Assembly: GCF_907165205.1 (NCBI RefSeq)
Contig: NC_058192.1
Location: forward strand, 7,254,001-7,318,000
Length of the DNA: 64,000 nt
Origin: Coccinella septempunctata
Taxonomy: Eukaryota; Arthropoda; Insecta; Coleoptera; Coccinellidae
Reading direction: 5' to 3'
How positions within the stretch are numbered: position 1 is the stretch's first letter; the number at the start of each line of letters is the position of its first letter. Below are positions 13,701 through 25,592 of the stretch, in pieces. The translations under genes were made by a program, and so were the position numbers. The notes below the pieces were generated by a model. The model did no database searches. It saw only the letters and a program-made list of their open reading frames with translations, and was not told the DNA's origin.

Positions 13701-14055
13701 CTCGCAATCACTAATGCAATGGAAAAATATGAAGTGTTTAATTATTTTTGACTGAAAAGTTCTCACCTATCGTCCTAGCGGCTTCTCTTTCCCTGTGTAT
13801 TTCAGATAGATATGTTTCTTTACCAGCTAAAGCGGCCTGGGCCGCCTTTGCAGCCTCGACAGCTTTATCGGCTAGCTGTTCCTTTACTTGATGTGCAGCT
13901 TGCTGCCCAGCAGGAGCTTGTGCCTCATGTGCGGCCTTAGCTTCTTCCGCAGCTGTCACTGCTATATTACTGGCTACTTTACTGTGTGCCGCACTGTTGC
14001 ATTTCACTCTTACAATAACGCTTAAGAATAGACAGAGTATTAAGTTTTTGTACAT
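4724..14055 (-). CDS. Secreted Ala-rich coiled-coil protein, DUF745-like; two exons around a satellite-filled intron
   Basis: Exon 1 is 14055-13767 (ATG; 96 codons plus one base) and exon 2 is 5106-4724 (stop). The donor reads G|GTGAGA and the acceptor TTTTCAG|TG; the joined codon is GTG, giving a 223-residue protein. Residues 1-19 form a hydrophobic signal peptide ending VKC. The rest is Ala/Glu/Lys-rich and helical: exon 1 has EEAKAAHEAQAPAGQQAAHQ and VKEQLADKAVEAAKAAQAAL, and exon 2 has LRLQLAEKVKEIEAARAKLE and AARNDLAATKCAARKAIQQA, followed by a basic tail. This order of AxxA repeats, QLADKA, LAGKE, VQEE and ARxDLxxTKxAA is what I know from the insect DUF745 family, which has no established function. 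Secretion is predicted from the signal peptide. Neither exon alone looks like a complete protein; the match across 8.66 kb of intron is the main support for the model. Confidence 0.8.
5331..5515 (+). repeat. Single 175-bp-family repeat unit fused to the satellite array
   Basis: Contains ACTGAACCCAACTTTTTGGG, GATACATATTCTGAAAGAGC, AACTCTTCTAGT and ATCCATCTCGGCATAACCG. These are the same blocks as the arrays at 47172-48395 (same strand) and 50831-52180 (opposite strand). Satellite sequence lies on both sides of it. Confidence 0.85.
6594..9557. repeat. 1,482-bp higher-order repeat (three monomers), two tandem copies
   Basis: The trimer starting at 6594 is repeated at 8076. Marker variants recur every third monomer: CAAATGTCTGGCAC in the second monomer (7088, 8570), and ATGGTTTCAGCG, AACCCGTTGCTC and GCCTATGCAACG in the third (7582, 9064). 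The two trimers differ at only a handful of positions that I could find. A further shortened copy, missing the middle monomer, follows at 9558-10545. Confidence 0.9.
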
Positions 14056-14974
14056 TTTTGATAAGTTTCCAAAAAGTCAATAAATTAATGACAACCTCAA
14101 ACAAAAAACATAGAAGCTATATTCCATTGAATCTGGTGCAGCAGTTGTTCGAATGGCTACTGCGCCTTTCTCATTTATCACGCACCATTCGACTACAATC
14201 GAAATTCTTCATTGTAGGTGATTTGATACTGAATATAAGGATCAGTTTCAAGAATTAGATCCAATGAAGATGAATTTCTTCCACTCGATAAGCCATTAAG
14301 GCCATTTCCACAGACTTTGGTGAATATATGTGACCTGGTGTATGCTTCACCTAGGAGGCAATTGGATCATCTCAAAAAAGGTGTTCGATTCTAGATCTAG
14401 ATAAATTGACAAAGGTTAGGCCACATTCTATCGTTATTCTCAAATCTTCAAAATGTAGCATGTTTCTTCGAATCCGAAAACTCAGAGTTGAAAATCTTCA
14501 CTGAAAATTAAAAAGTTTTTTATTCACATTGATTTTGAACGTCTTTGCATCTCCAGACATAACGAAGAATGCGACTATTTCCTTGGTTACCTGAAAAAGT
14601 ATTCCTGATACTCCTATTGATTGGTAAGGTAATAAAGAACAATAATGAGGAGACATCTCAAGTCTGGGGATGACCGTGGTTGTTATGGATACGAATTTAC
14701 ACATCTCCGACGTAAATTCTTGCCATAAAACTCAATCTTCCAGAAAACGTCTTGTTTGTTGTGATCCACAGGTTGTCGCGCTGTGCTCCGATTCTACCGA
14801 ACGAATGTCAGAGGTTAAATTCGAATAGTGAACTAGAGATAAATCTTAATTGTTTAATGATGTCTGGTAACAGAAGTGAGCCGTTCTAGAGATTAGAATA
14901 TGCACCGCTAAGATAGATTTCTCTCGTGTTTCTTGTTCTAGTCTATTATATTTCGGTGAAATTTTGGGTGTATA
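14056..14974. other. Divergent intergenic region between the DUF745-like gene and GGCX
   Basis: About 0.9 kb containing the 5' flanks of two divergently transcribed genes. I see no convincing coding sequence, RNA gene or clear core promoter motif. Confidence 0.6.
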
Positions 14975-17900
14975 ATGAAAACCAATAATTCAAGCAGCTT
15001 TCTCCGGAAAATGTTCGGAAAATTTTATACATTTGACGATCTGGTTTCTTTCATGTATTTGCCGAAACATCCTTCTAGTTTGGGAGTGATTCGGATTATG
15101 TTTGGTAAGAGAAAATGTTCAATTCTGTCTTATTTCCTATAACAAACTCGAATTTTTGTCGAAATACAACAGAAAAAGACTATTTATTAAACACTGAAAA
15201 TGAATTTTATTAATTCAGTGTGGAAAATGGGGTATTTCAGAAATAGCTGATCGAATGACGAAAATTCGTGAAGTTTTTCGTTAACCCCAACCAATCTTTT
15301 TTCGAGTTGCTAATTTTGAATCATTTTCTATATACTAAAAGTACACCTTTCCACTTTTCGAGTAGTAATTTTCAATGTATAATTTTTTTCTTTAATAAGT
15401 CCATTTGCGGATATTCTGAAGTTAAGAATGATGATGAAAATGAAAATTTCGTACGTTTTAAGGGTTGCTAATGATGCTGGATCTACCAGAAGAAAGAGGT
15501 GGAGCCGATATATCAATCAGATATGGAAACCCTCAGATTTGTCATTTTCCATTAATGGATTTCATAAAACCTCTAAATTACGAATATATGTCTATCTTAT
15601 ATGGAATCATGTGGTTGGGTGAGTAAAAATGTCGTTGTTAACTTTAAATATAGAAGCTGATGATCATCTATAAATTCAACCCTTCCATTCCAATTTACTT
15701 CCTTGATATGATGTTGACTTACTCATTTAATAAATATTTCAGGTACTATTGGAATAACGTTAGGGCTACAATTCCGTTTATCTGTACTTATGTTCGCTGT
15801 TCCTTACTGGTACATATTTTTGCTGGATAAATCATTCTGGAACAATCACACCTATCTTTATGGATTGCTTACCATATTACTACTTGGATCATCGGCAAAT
15901 CATTACTGGTACTATTTTTCTCTTAATTGATGTTTCAAAAGTTACATATTTCGTTCATTACTCGACGTGCACGAAGGTAATTCTTCATTCTTCATTTCAT
16001 GAAATATCATTTTCTTGTTTTCAAATTTCATGGAAATGTTTGAAAGATTTTTTCTCATATTATTTAGATAAATAATGTTTGTGTTTAATGATGAATCCAA
16101 CTGAAACTGGTGTATCACCAATCTATTTGAGTCCGAGAATATTATTTTCAAAATGTCTCATATGGACTCCGAAAAATCTTATATGAAATATTTCAATCTG
16201 GTTTCCAGCTCTTTGGATGGCTTGTTTGATAAAAGAATCCGAAATAAACCTGTGCCGAACTGGAACTATTTCATATTGAAATTTCAGTTCTTCATGTTGT
16301 ACTTTTTGGCAGGGATAAAGAAGAGTAACTGGGAATGGCTAGAAGGCTATGCCATGAACAACATGGGAAATCACTGGGTGTTCATTCCTTTCAGGTAATT
16401 TGGACATTGAAATAGACATATTTCTAATCAACTCATGATATCCTGTTTTAAGTAAGTTTTCAAATTTTCGAAATTTGTGACGCAAATCGAACTTTTCGAA
16501 AGCACTAGAACTTTTCATAGAAACCAGGCAGAACAAAAATTCATTTCATACTATTTCGCAATAAGATCAATTTAGGAATAATATATTCCCCATTCCTTGC
16601 AGACTTTTTCTAACGCCCGAACAAGTTGACTATCTCGTTATCCATTGGATTGGATGTATATTCGACTTGACAATTGGTTTCTTGATTTTGCTCGAATTCA
16701 CAAGACCTGTTGGAATATTCTTGTGCTCCCTCTTTCATCTGATGAACTCAAGAATGTTCAGCATTGGTAGGATAAAATTTAAGAAACGTGGAAACTTAAA
16801 AGTAATACTTTCGATTCTAGGGTTGTTTCCATATGTTTGTTTAGCTACATTACCCCTGTTTTGTGAAGAAGATTGGCCAGAAAAATTAAGGGCAGTCATA
16901 ACTGGACGAAAGGCTTATGAGGAACAAAAGAAGAATGTTTGTTCCAGGGATTGCTCTGATGAGAGAATACGTATTAACTGGAAGCGTAGATTGGCGGTTT
17001 CATTGTTATTAACGCATTGTGCACTGCAAACATTTCTGCCCTTTTCTCATTCCATAACAAAGGTGAGTTTTTTGGAAGAATATGAGTTATATATAATTAG
17101 TGGAGGATTGTTGATAGGCTTACAAGGGTAGACTACATCCTATTCCCAAAGCTCCATAAAAATAAAGCCAAATTATCAAGCTAAAGATATTTATAATTGT
17201 GAATTTTTTCATTTTATTACAAATTCGTATGTTCTTGTATTTTTGACAGGGTTATAACAACTGGACGAATGGACTTTATGGATATTCCTGGGACATGATG
17301 GTACATGGTTGGGATACTAACCTAGTGGTAGTCAAGGTTGTGGACAATGTTTCAGGACAAGAATACTTTTTGGATTCTTCAGCATGGACTCTGAATGACA
17401 GGTGGAACAAGCATGCAGATATGTGCGTACAATACGCCCAGTGCGTCAAGAAAAATTTAGCCGGTAAAATAAATTCTTTTATCAATTCGAATTTTTCGTT
17501 TGAAACTGGGCTTTTTATCAGTTTATTCTATTTATTGAGAAAAGTCTTGATTTCCTTCTTCTAACATTTCAGTTTATCAAGAAGATATGCAGTTTCATCT
17601 ATTAAATTACTCAAGGAAAAAAAAGTTGTTACATTTTATGTTATTTCAGCCCATAATCCAGAAATCTCCAAAAATATCTCTGTATACATCGACGTTTGGT
17701 GTTCAATGAACGGCAGAATTCAACAGCGAATGTTCGACCCAAATTATGACCTTTTGAAAGCCAATTGGTCAGTTTTTAACAACGTGGAATGGTTACTGCC
17801 GCTCCTATCAGAATATAGCGGATTTCGAGAAAAAATATCGAAACTATCAGAGCATGTGTACTCGTGGTCGAATTCCTCAGATGTGGTATTCATCAGCGAT

Positions 17901-18344
17901 TTTCCTGGTGAGTTCTTTAAGCTTAGGAATGAACAATAAATTCCTAACTCTAATTTCGTCACAGATATGAGTCTAGAAAATTATGTGAGTCCTGAATTGA
18001 GGAATGTATCTCTCGAAATCCTTGAAGGAACCGTTTTGTTTGAAAGCCAAGAGTCTGAAGAAGTGAAGGTCTTGAACAAAGGTGAAAGAAAAAGCATGGA
18101 GGTTGGAAAATTCCACAAAATATACACCATAGGGGAGAAGCCTTCCTTTTTCATTTATACCTACATTAATTCTACGAAGGAATTAACAGAACAGAAGGAG
18201 ACAAATGGGGTTAAAAAGCTCCGTTATAATATGTACTCTCCATTTCCGCTCCTCGAAGACGTGGCTCACAGGATTTCATCCTTTGAGAAAATGATGAATC
18301 ATATTTATGTCGGTTATCAATATCTAATAAAGCTTGCCTATTAA
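14975..18344 (+). CDS. GGCX: Vitamin K-dependent gamma-glutamyl carboxylase, complete
   Basis: ER membrane enzyme that carboxylates Glu to Gla while converting reduced vitamin K to its epoxide. Nine exons join in frame: 14975-15104, 15463-15618, 15743-15908, 16209-16394, 16603-16766, 16821-17062, 17250-17463, 17650-17907, 17965-18344 (1,896 nt, 631 aa). Family blocks in order: LPEERGGADISIRYG; PYWYIFLLDKSFWNNHTYLY; FLAGIKKSNWEWLEGY; HLMNSRMFSIG; GYNNWTNGLYGYSWDMMVHG; KHADMCVQYAQC; FDPNYDLLKANW; VVFISDFP; AHRISSFEKMM near the end. The His of NNHTYLYG and the Lys pair of AGIKK align with human His160 and Lys218, reported as important for catalysis. The Cys in QICHFP and in YAQC align with the human Cys99-Cys450 disulfide. 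The C-terminus is shorter than in human GGCX (758 aa). The exon 3/4 junction codes Cys where human has Trp (NHYW); frame continuity supports that junction. The 54-nt intron 16767-16820 has no stop in frame. Confidence 0.95.
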
Positions 18345-18513
18345 GAACAATAGTTTCCTTTGAGAATTTTTCAAAACAAATCCAGCTGATCACCAGTTAT
18401 AAATGGCGAAATTTAGACATAATTTCAGCGATATTTTATCTGAGGGGTACTTCGGTTTCTATGGAGAATCAGGATAATATGAATATTTAGGTCCAAAAGA
18501 AAAAACAAAGAGT

Positions 18514-18519
18514 AATAAA
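18514..18519 (+). terminator. Candidate poly(A) signal for GGCX
   Basis: AATAAA 170 bases after the GGCX stop codon. Confidence 0.6.
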
Positions 18520-18526
18520 TATAATG

Positions 18527-18532
18527 TTTATT
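18527..18532 (-). terminator. Candidate poly(A) signal for cnk
   Basis: TTTATT on the plus strand, AATAAA on minus, about 570 bases after the cnk stop codon and 7 bases from the GGCX signal on the other strand. Other TTTATT-like sites in the region could serve instead. Confidence 0.45.
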
Positions 18533-19102
18533 CAACAAAGTCAAAATAACATTTTGAAGGAATAAAATAATATACAAACTAGTAAGGAGACTTTTGGAGT
18601 ACTAAATACAGCATATTGCAACCGGAATATCTAGAAAAATAGAATACTTTCTACTATTTGGCAAGTTCATAAAGAGCAAGAATAATAATTGACACATTAT
18701 AAGAAGTACATAATTCATTTTCAAAAATTCCTAAGTTTTTCGAATAATAAAGATTTCAAATACACTATTCAACAAAAATCACATATCGTGATATTTATCT
18801 ACTTTTGATTATTCCACAAGTTCAACAGAGTTGTCCAATCAAATTCTTCACATATTTCAATTCTGAAAATATTGATAACGATTCATTTATCATCACAGCT
18901 TCCAAATTGAAACGTATACTATTCTAATGATCATGTTAGTAATTATTTTGGTATTCTCTTAATGTATTAAATGTGATTATGAGAATTGTGAGAATAAGCA
19001 CCTCTAGATCACAGATTCTTATCATTCCATTTTTCCATAAATTATACACTTCCGTATAATAGAGTATACAAACATTATTGCCACATGTCTTAGAGAGGGG
19101 GA

Positions 19103-22100
19103 TCAATTGTTTCCTTTCCCCTGTTTCCTCAAAATTGACAGGCTACTTTGAGGATCGGCCAAAGAATACGTTTCTGGCTCGAATACTGGTGGATATTCTA
19201 ATCCTGGGTAATCAGGATGTGGTGCGGCGGGTAGAGGTGGTGGTAAAGCAGGCTCGGACGCCACTGGTGGTAAGTTCGACATAAGATAGGAAGCGTCTTG
19301 GAGAATGATCTGCTAAAAGAAATACCGAATGACAAAACTGCTCTGAGAAGCTATTCGGTAAGATGATTTGATGGTTGAACCTATTATCGTTCTCTGTTCG
19401 GATTGCTACATCTCATAATTTTTTTTTTCATTAAATTGTGATCCCTTTACGATTCAATCATGGAAAAATCAACTTTTCTCAACCTACCTGTGTAGCTATT
19501 GGCCACGTAGAGTCGAGGGCGTTCGAAGTGTTGCCCTTCTTGAAAATCGCCCTGTGCAACTTGGGAGAACCCAGAAACGTCTTTTCCTTCTTCTGATCGC
19601 CCTGTTTCCCGAAAATCTGCTTCAGCTTCCCAGACGGCTTGCTCGACTTTTCGTCGAGATTCAGTTCGAAAGCGAATTTCGGCCGAGATTTTGGATCCTG
19701 AGTCAAGGGCAGAGACATAGGGGTGTACTGCATGGCGGACTTCAACTTGATCTTACTCGTGGAAGAATCGGATATTTTGTGATATTTGGGCGTATCGAAA
19801 AACAGCGATTTTTCCGACTTCACTTTTTTATCGGACGACGAAAAACTGTGTTGTTTCTTGATCTTGTTCTTTTTGGAATTTTCGGCATCTGAAATGATAT
19901 TCTTGTTTTTAAAATCTGTAACAATATGAAAGGCAGCGATACTTACTTCCAAGTGAACGATTTTGAGCGAACTGTACCGTTTCTGTGATTGTTTCGGGGC
20001 AATAAATCATTTCATAAGATCTTTCACCAAACTTTGACGAAGCTAAATTCCTATCTGAAAAATACTGAATACCAGCATCATCTTCCCTATATTTTTCTGG
20101 CAACCTATGCATTCTAGGTAGGGAACTATTCATCTTCTTGTCAAAACCTTTTGCTGTTTTAGGATATGTGGCAGTCTTGCTATCGTATTCGATATTACTC
20201 TTTTGATTTTTCTTCAAAGAACCCAATCTTTTCCCAAAACAGGAACTGCTTGATTCGCTACTTGATTCTGGGCTCTCTTCTAAATTTTTGGGATAATATA
20301 CATTTGAACTACTTGATTTATCAGACTTATTCCACTTTTTGTGTGATACTTTATTTTGTTCCACTTTGACTTCCTTATCTTCCTTTTCTTTCTTCTCTTT
20401 AGGACGGATAGGCACTTCACCTATAATAAATTATATTAAATCAAGTTCAGCTAACTCTATTCAAATCCTCACCATAAACGACATCAGGTTTTATCAAATT
20501 CAGATTGATAGGAGCGGGATCTTCGAAGGCTGCGTGAGGATTTTTTTTCCTTTCTTCTGTTTGTCTTATCATCAATTCCTCTAGAGTAACGAATCCAGCC
20601 AAATTATCAATGCATGGCTTGTATGATTTTTTAGTGGTTGTTTGTGGTACTATTAAGTCATGAGTATTGCACAAACTAGGATTGCTGGCATGAATATAAT
20701 TTGTAGGTTTGCTTTTCTAGAATAAATCAATCAGAATCAGTTAGGACCAAAGATTAACGGTTCGGAAATTAAAAATTCTTGTCTGACCAAATTTTTGATT
20801 TCGGAACATCTGTATAGAAATGTCTTGAAAATCTACATCACTCACCATTGGTAATTTACTGATGTTTTCAGTTAAAGCTATAGTTGGCGCAGGATCCACG
20901 GAAAGATTTGGTACACTAATATTTTTCATATGTTGTTTCTCCATGGAAGGAACAAAAAATGGCACGTGCGAAGTGAAATTTCCGGTAGTGACGCTTTCGG
21001 TGTGCGTCTCGCTAGTTCTGATCTTTCTGTAAGATCTGAACTGCGCAGTTGGTACAGGAAGCGCATTTTTAGATTGACTACTCGACTTGTTGAAGAACCA
21101 TTTCCTATCCAAACTTGTGCTACCGTCCTGGCTCGCACTGGAGCTTTTTTTCGAGGAGAATTTCTTGAGGGAACCGAATTTTTTCAGGGAATCGTTCTGC
21201 TTTTCGGAATTTCTAGATTTTTCGGTGTCAGAATCGTCCGTCTCTGAAAAAAGGGTCCCATCGTTCGTTTTGGAATTGTCAGCTAATAATGTAGCCGAAG
21301 TAATCAAATCTATCCAGCATTGGAGGGTCTCGTGGTCTTCAGCGGAAAAATAGAACACTGTACCAGTATGGTAAACTTTAAATGCGTTCGATCTTGATTT
21401 GACCTGGAAGAAAAAGTATATTTGACGCTTCACAAAATCAAATGGGTTTCATAGGGTAGGTGTAAGTGGAATTAGTTGTATGTTTAATTAAGAATGTATA
21501 CCTCACTAGCTACAGCAACTGTGAATCCTGACAGGAAAATCAAACATGCTGCCCTTGGATCCTCTTTGGATTTGTAACCGTAAAGACAGTTTCCCAACAA
21601 AACGAACCATCTCCTCTCCCAACTGACATGCTGCGTTTGCTTCAAACGTAGTCTCTGATATAACCAACCTTGAATATCTGGAGGACTTAAATCATTCACT
21701 GTGACTTTTCTTCTCTCTGAAAAATCAATAAAATAAAAAAATGACACATTGTTAAATAAAAAAAAACTCAAATCTTACTTGCAATAAGATTTTTCCTCTT
21801 CGGCTTGGTTTTTGAATAAATCATAGCACGGATCATGGAATTTGTCGGAGATACTTTCTCGTTCTTATTTATTTCCAACATTGAACTGTTCTTATAAGAT
21901 GGAGGCTCATGATCAGGAAAATCCATTTTCGCTTTATTGACAGGCGTAGATACAGATTTTGGTTCGAATTGTTTTCCCAATTTTTCCTCGGAAAATTTAG
22001 TGTCATTTCTGAAGGAACCATTTTCTGTAATAGTCATGTATTGATGCGGCAAATTCTGCAATTTTGAATCGGGAAATTCAAAAACTCTGGGCGGTGCACG

Positions 22101-25100
22101 GGGTGGTGTGTTTACGGATGGTTGTGATGGTTTTGTCAGTTCTAGGAGATTGATTGGTTTTGGGGAGTCTGCTGGATAGGCAGGTTTATTCATGTCAACA
22201 ATGCCGAATGTTCTGTAAGAATAAAATCGTAATATTAAAAATAAAAATAATTATACAAGAAGCTACCTTGGTGGTGGTTTTGGAGGTACAATCTCTTGTT
22301 CTTGTATCGGCACATAAGCTGGTTTCTCATTTTCCGAAGTATCCAAGGCTGATTTATCATCGTCACTCACTGTATTTGATCTAGAATCTAAGGAGTACGT
22401 AGGAGCATCAACACAGGGTATGCCTATCTCCAATTTGGTTAAACTGTCATTCTTAATAGTACCACACCCATCATTTAGCATTTCTCTCGAAGAACTCCTC
22501 CTAATTGTCTTCACCTCGGTTATTTTTATCTTTTCAGTCTTTTCATAGCTTCTTGTTATTTCACTTGTCATTTCTACTTCCTTTATAGTTTCACTCTCAC
22601 AAAGCTTCACTGCCTCTACAACTGTCTCAATTTCTTTTCTAATGGTTATATTTTTTTCTTCATTGTCTGGAAACAAAAAGAAAACAGGATAAAATGTAGA
22701 AGAATTGAATTGACAAACACACATACAGCAGAATTACATACTTATATAGAAATTAAAATTAGATCAAACGCACCTGAGATGATTTTTTCACGTTTTTCCG
22801 CACTTTTTTGCAGTCCTTCACAAGGTTTTATTTCTTCTGATGTATCATATGCTGGAGTGCTGTGGCTCTTATCAAGTCTTCCCCTGAGTTTCGTGGTTGT
22901 AATTACTGTCGTAATGCTTCTAGGGGGTACAACTGGTTTTTTGTCGTTTCTGGAGAAACTGTCAGATATTTTTTTAACTTGGGTTCTAGGCAAAACTTTA
23001 GGTTTATTTTGACTAAAATTATTGGATACTTGTGCCGATTGTTTGTCCAATTTCTTGATGATATCATGTACATTCACTTTCACCTGGAATAATAAATCAT
23101 TAAGTAAATAATTCCACAAAAAAGGAGTTTGAACTCACTTCACTCAGAACACTGTCCTTCAAAGATTGGGGTTTTTCTGCAATATTTTTCTCTTCATCAT
23201 TTTTCAAAGGCAGCTCTTCCTGTGGCAGTGGCGGGGGAGGAGGGGGCGCTAACTTATTTGGCTTCGATTTTATGGATTCAATCAATTCCTCGACAATTTC
23301 CTTTTGCCAACCAGAAGTCATACTAGACCTATCCGTCAATTCTCTACCTTCATCGATGAAATCTACGTTAGCTTCTGTAACCCCGCTCAGACTATTCAAA
23401 CTCAAACTTTTCTCTTCATTCAAATTACTATCTGGCGGCTTCAAAGTTTTCGATGAGCTTAACTCAACTCTTTCATCATCGAAATTGACTTTTTTGGAAC
23501 ACTTCAGTTTTTTGAAAGACGATTTCTTGGAAGATAAACCGATAACGGTTGTTGGACGAGGACTCAATTCTAGACCGACACTACAGGAAGCACTTTTATC
23601 ACGAAGACATTTTGAATCTTCTTCGAAGTTAGAATTATTGATGTGATTCGAGCTAGCAGTAGGAGTTGCAGCTTGGTTTTTCAACATTTCCCGACACTAA
23701 AAAAAGAATGTCACAATGAATAATATTAAAATATGTAGGAATTATTTGTTAACATAGATATACAATAATTATGAAGTCTAACCTTACCTGTTCAATAGAA
23801 AAAGATTTGAGCATACTAGTACTTGTTCCTCCATTGAAAGTATTCCTTCTCTGCAAATTGGAAATAGGTTTTATGGGATATAATCTTGTTCCACTGTCTA
23901 TTATGCTATCTGGAGGTGATTCAGTGTCACTGTAGCTTTCACTAATTTCATTTCCCGAGTCTACTGGATCATCAACTGGGGTTATTCTAGAAAAAACATA
24001 AAATTATTGAATGATCTCCTTTTAAATGAAAGATTTTACTTTTCAATTCTCAGGGGACGCAGATCTGGGATAGGCAGCAGAACTGGTGATGGAAGGCTTT
24101 CATTCCATCTTGAATAAGGCTGACCCCGCTTCTTGCTGGGTAATCTGTAAGGTTTCATGTATATTTGTCCATATACTTTGGTGTGCCTTGGCCTCTTCTT
24201 CAAAGTGAGAACAATTTCTGGCGGTGATTCTTGCAGAAGAAACATTACGTTTTTTCTTTGCCAACCAACTACAGTCATATAATTCACCTAGAAAAATAGG
24301 TTTAAGTATTCTAGAAAAATTCCCCTCATATTAAAAAGATGCCAAAAATTTATTTACCTGTACAATTTCATCCCCTTCTTCAATTTTGGAACTGCTATGA
24401 GCAGGCGAACCAAATTTGATATCTGCAATCTGATGAATTGCATGATTGCTAGGTAAGATGAAAAACCCCAACTCTTGTTCTTTCTTTTTCAAAGTAGCCA
24501 AATCTAATGAAGCTGGTTGTAATATCATAGGATCAGATATGTCCTGTAAAACATCAATTGAGTATGGAAGAATACAAATTGGAGAGAAGTGGTTGAAATG
24601 AAGTGATTGCCTACTCACTTGGATAATATGATCTGCCATTTTAGTTAATTTTTCACAAATTCTTCGTATTGTGACTACAGGTTGTTCTGAAAATATATCT
24701 CTATGCGCATTTGTTGCCATTTCAAATGCCAACTGTAGCATTTGTGTTTTACAATCCATATAATCCTTATCCCCAGCAAATGGAGCCCTAAAAATTAGCT
24801 CTCATTGAATTTGTCACAATCATGTTATTCCTCTTGGATATGGTTATGGATAAATATTTCTAGTGATGTAGAGAAACATGAGAAATGTATAGTTTTCACT
24901 CACCTATCAAGCCAAAAGACCAGAGGTTTGATAGCAGATATGATGTTATGGACATCCGATAAAGTCTGTGATTTGAAAGGTCTACAATCATCTTCCACCG
25001 TCAACAATTCTCTATACAATGAATTTGCTGCGCTTGATAACTTTAAGGCTAAGGTTTGTAAATTTTCCTTATCTAACTCATAGTGCTACAATGTTAAAAA

Positions 25101-25592
25101 ATTTAATTGAACTTAAGATAATTCAAATCTAATCAAGAACTTACGAAATGCCTCAAATGCTCGACAGCCTCGAGAATTATTTCCTGATGCCCAAGAATCT
25201 TAACACCCAAGTGTTCAAGATCATCAGCTCGGAGATTGAGTAACTGCCCTCCTGTAACTCCATTATTCAAGAAAGATGTTGTATAATGAGACACAGCGCT
25301 ATCCAACCCTAAAATGAAAAAATTTCAGTATATGTCCGTTTTAATGATTCAGTATTAGGAATTTTACTGAGAGAAAAAAAGGGAGTGGAAATCTAAAAAC
25401 AATGGAATATATCTTTAAACAAAATTCAGATGATAATTGAGTGGATCCAATAAGAGATAAAACATTCGGAGGAAAATCTTCAAATTCCTGTCTCAACTTG
25501 TTGGAACCTGTCTCAGTTTCAAAATAAAAAATACCTTTGAGCCAATCAGTCACTTGGTCCACATTCCAGTCTCTCACGTTAACGTATGCCAT
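19103..25592 (-). CDS. cnk: Connector enhancer of KSR (CNK), Ras-MAPK scaffold, complete
   Basis: Scaffold at the inner plasma membrane that links Ras signalling to RAF/KSR. Seventeen exons join in frame (minus strand, high to low): 25592-25535, 25308-25145, 25085-24904, 24787-24619, 24543-24358, 24287-24040, 23986-23788, 23696-23139, 23083-22774, 22666-22267, 22212-21779, 21716-21502, 21403-20846, 20716-20473, 20420-19947, 19888-19488, 19312-19103; 5,010 nt, 1,669 aa. Domains: SAM at about 1-74 (WNVDQVTDWLKG, NNGVTGGQLLNL, ADDLEHLGV); CRIC at about 75-190 (AIKPLVFWLDR, ICEKLTKMADHIIQ); PDZ at about 215-287 (LGFFILPS, IADIKFGSPAHSS, EEGDEIVQ); PH at about 980-1083 (IQGWLYQRL, WERRWFVLLG, YFSAEDHETLQCWIDLI). 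The middle and C-terminal regions are low-complexity, Ser/Lys-rich and carry SH3-ligand-like proline runs (APPPPPPLPQ, PPKPPPR, PPRAPPR, PPPLP). Domain order and size fit insect CNK. No frame break was found. Confidence 0.96.

Larger units (their letters stand above)
18345..19102. other. Shared 3' region of convergent GGCX (+) and cnk (-)
   Basis: No coding sequence. It holds the 3' UTRs of both genes, with poly(A) signals of opposite strand next to each other around 18514-18532. Confidence 0.75.
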
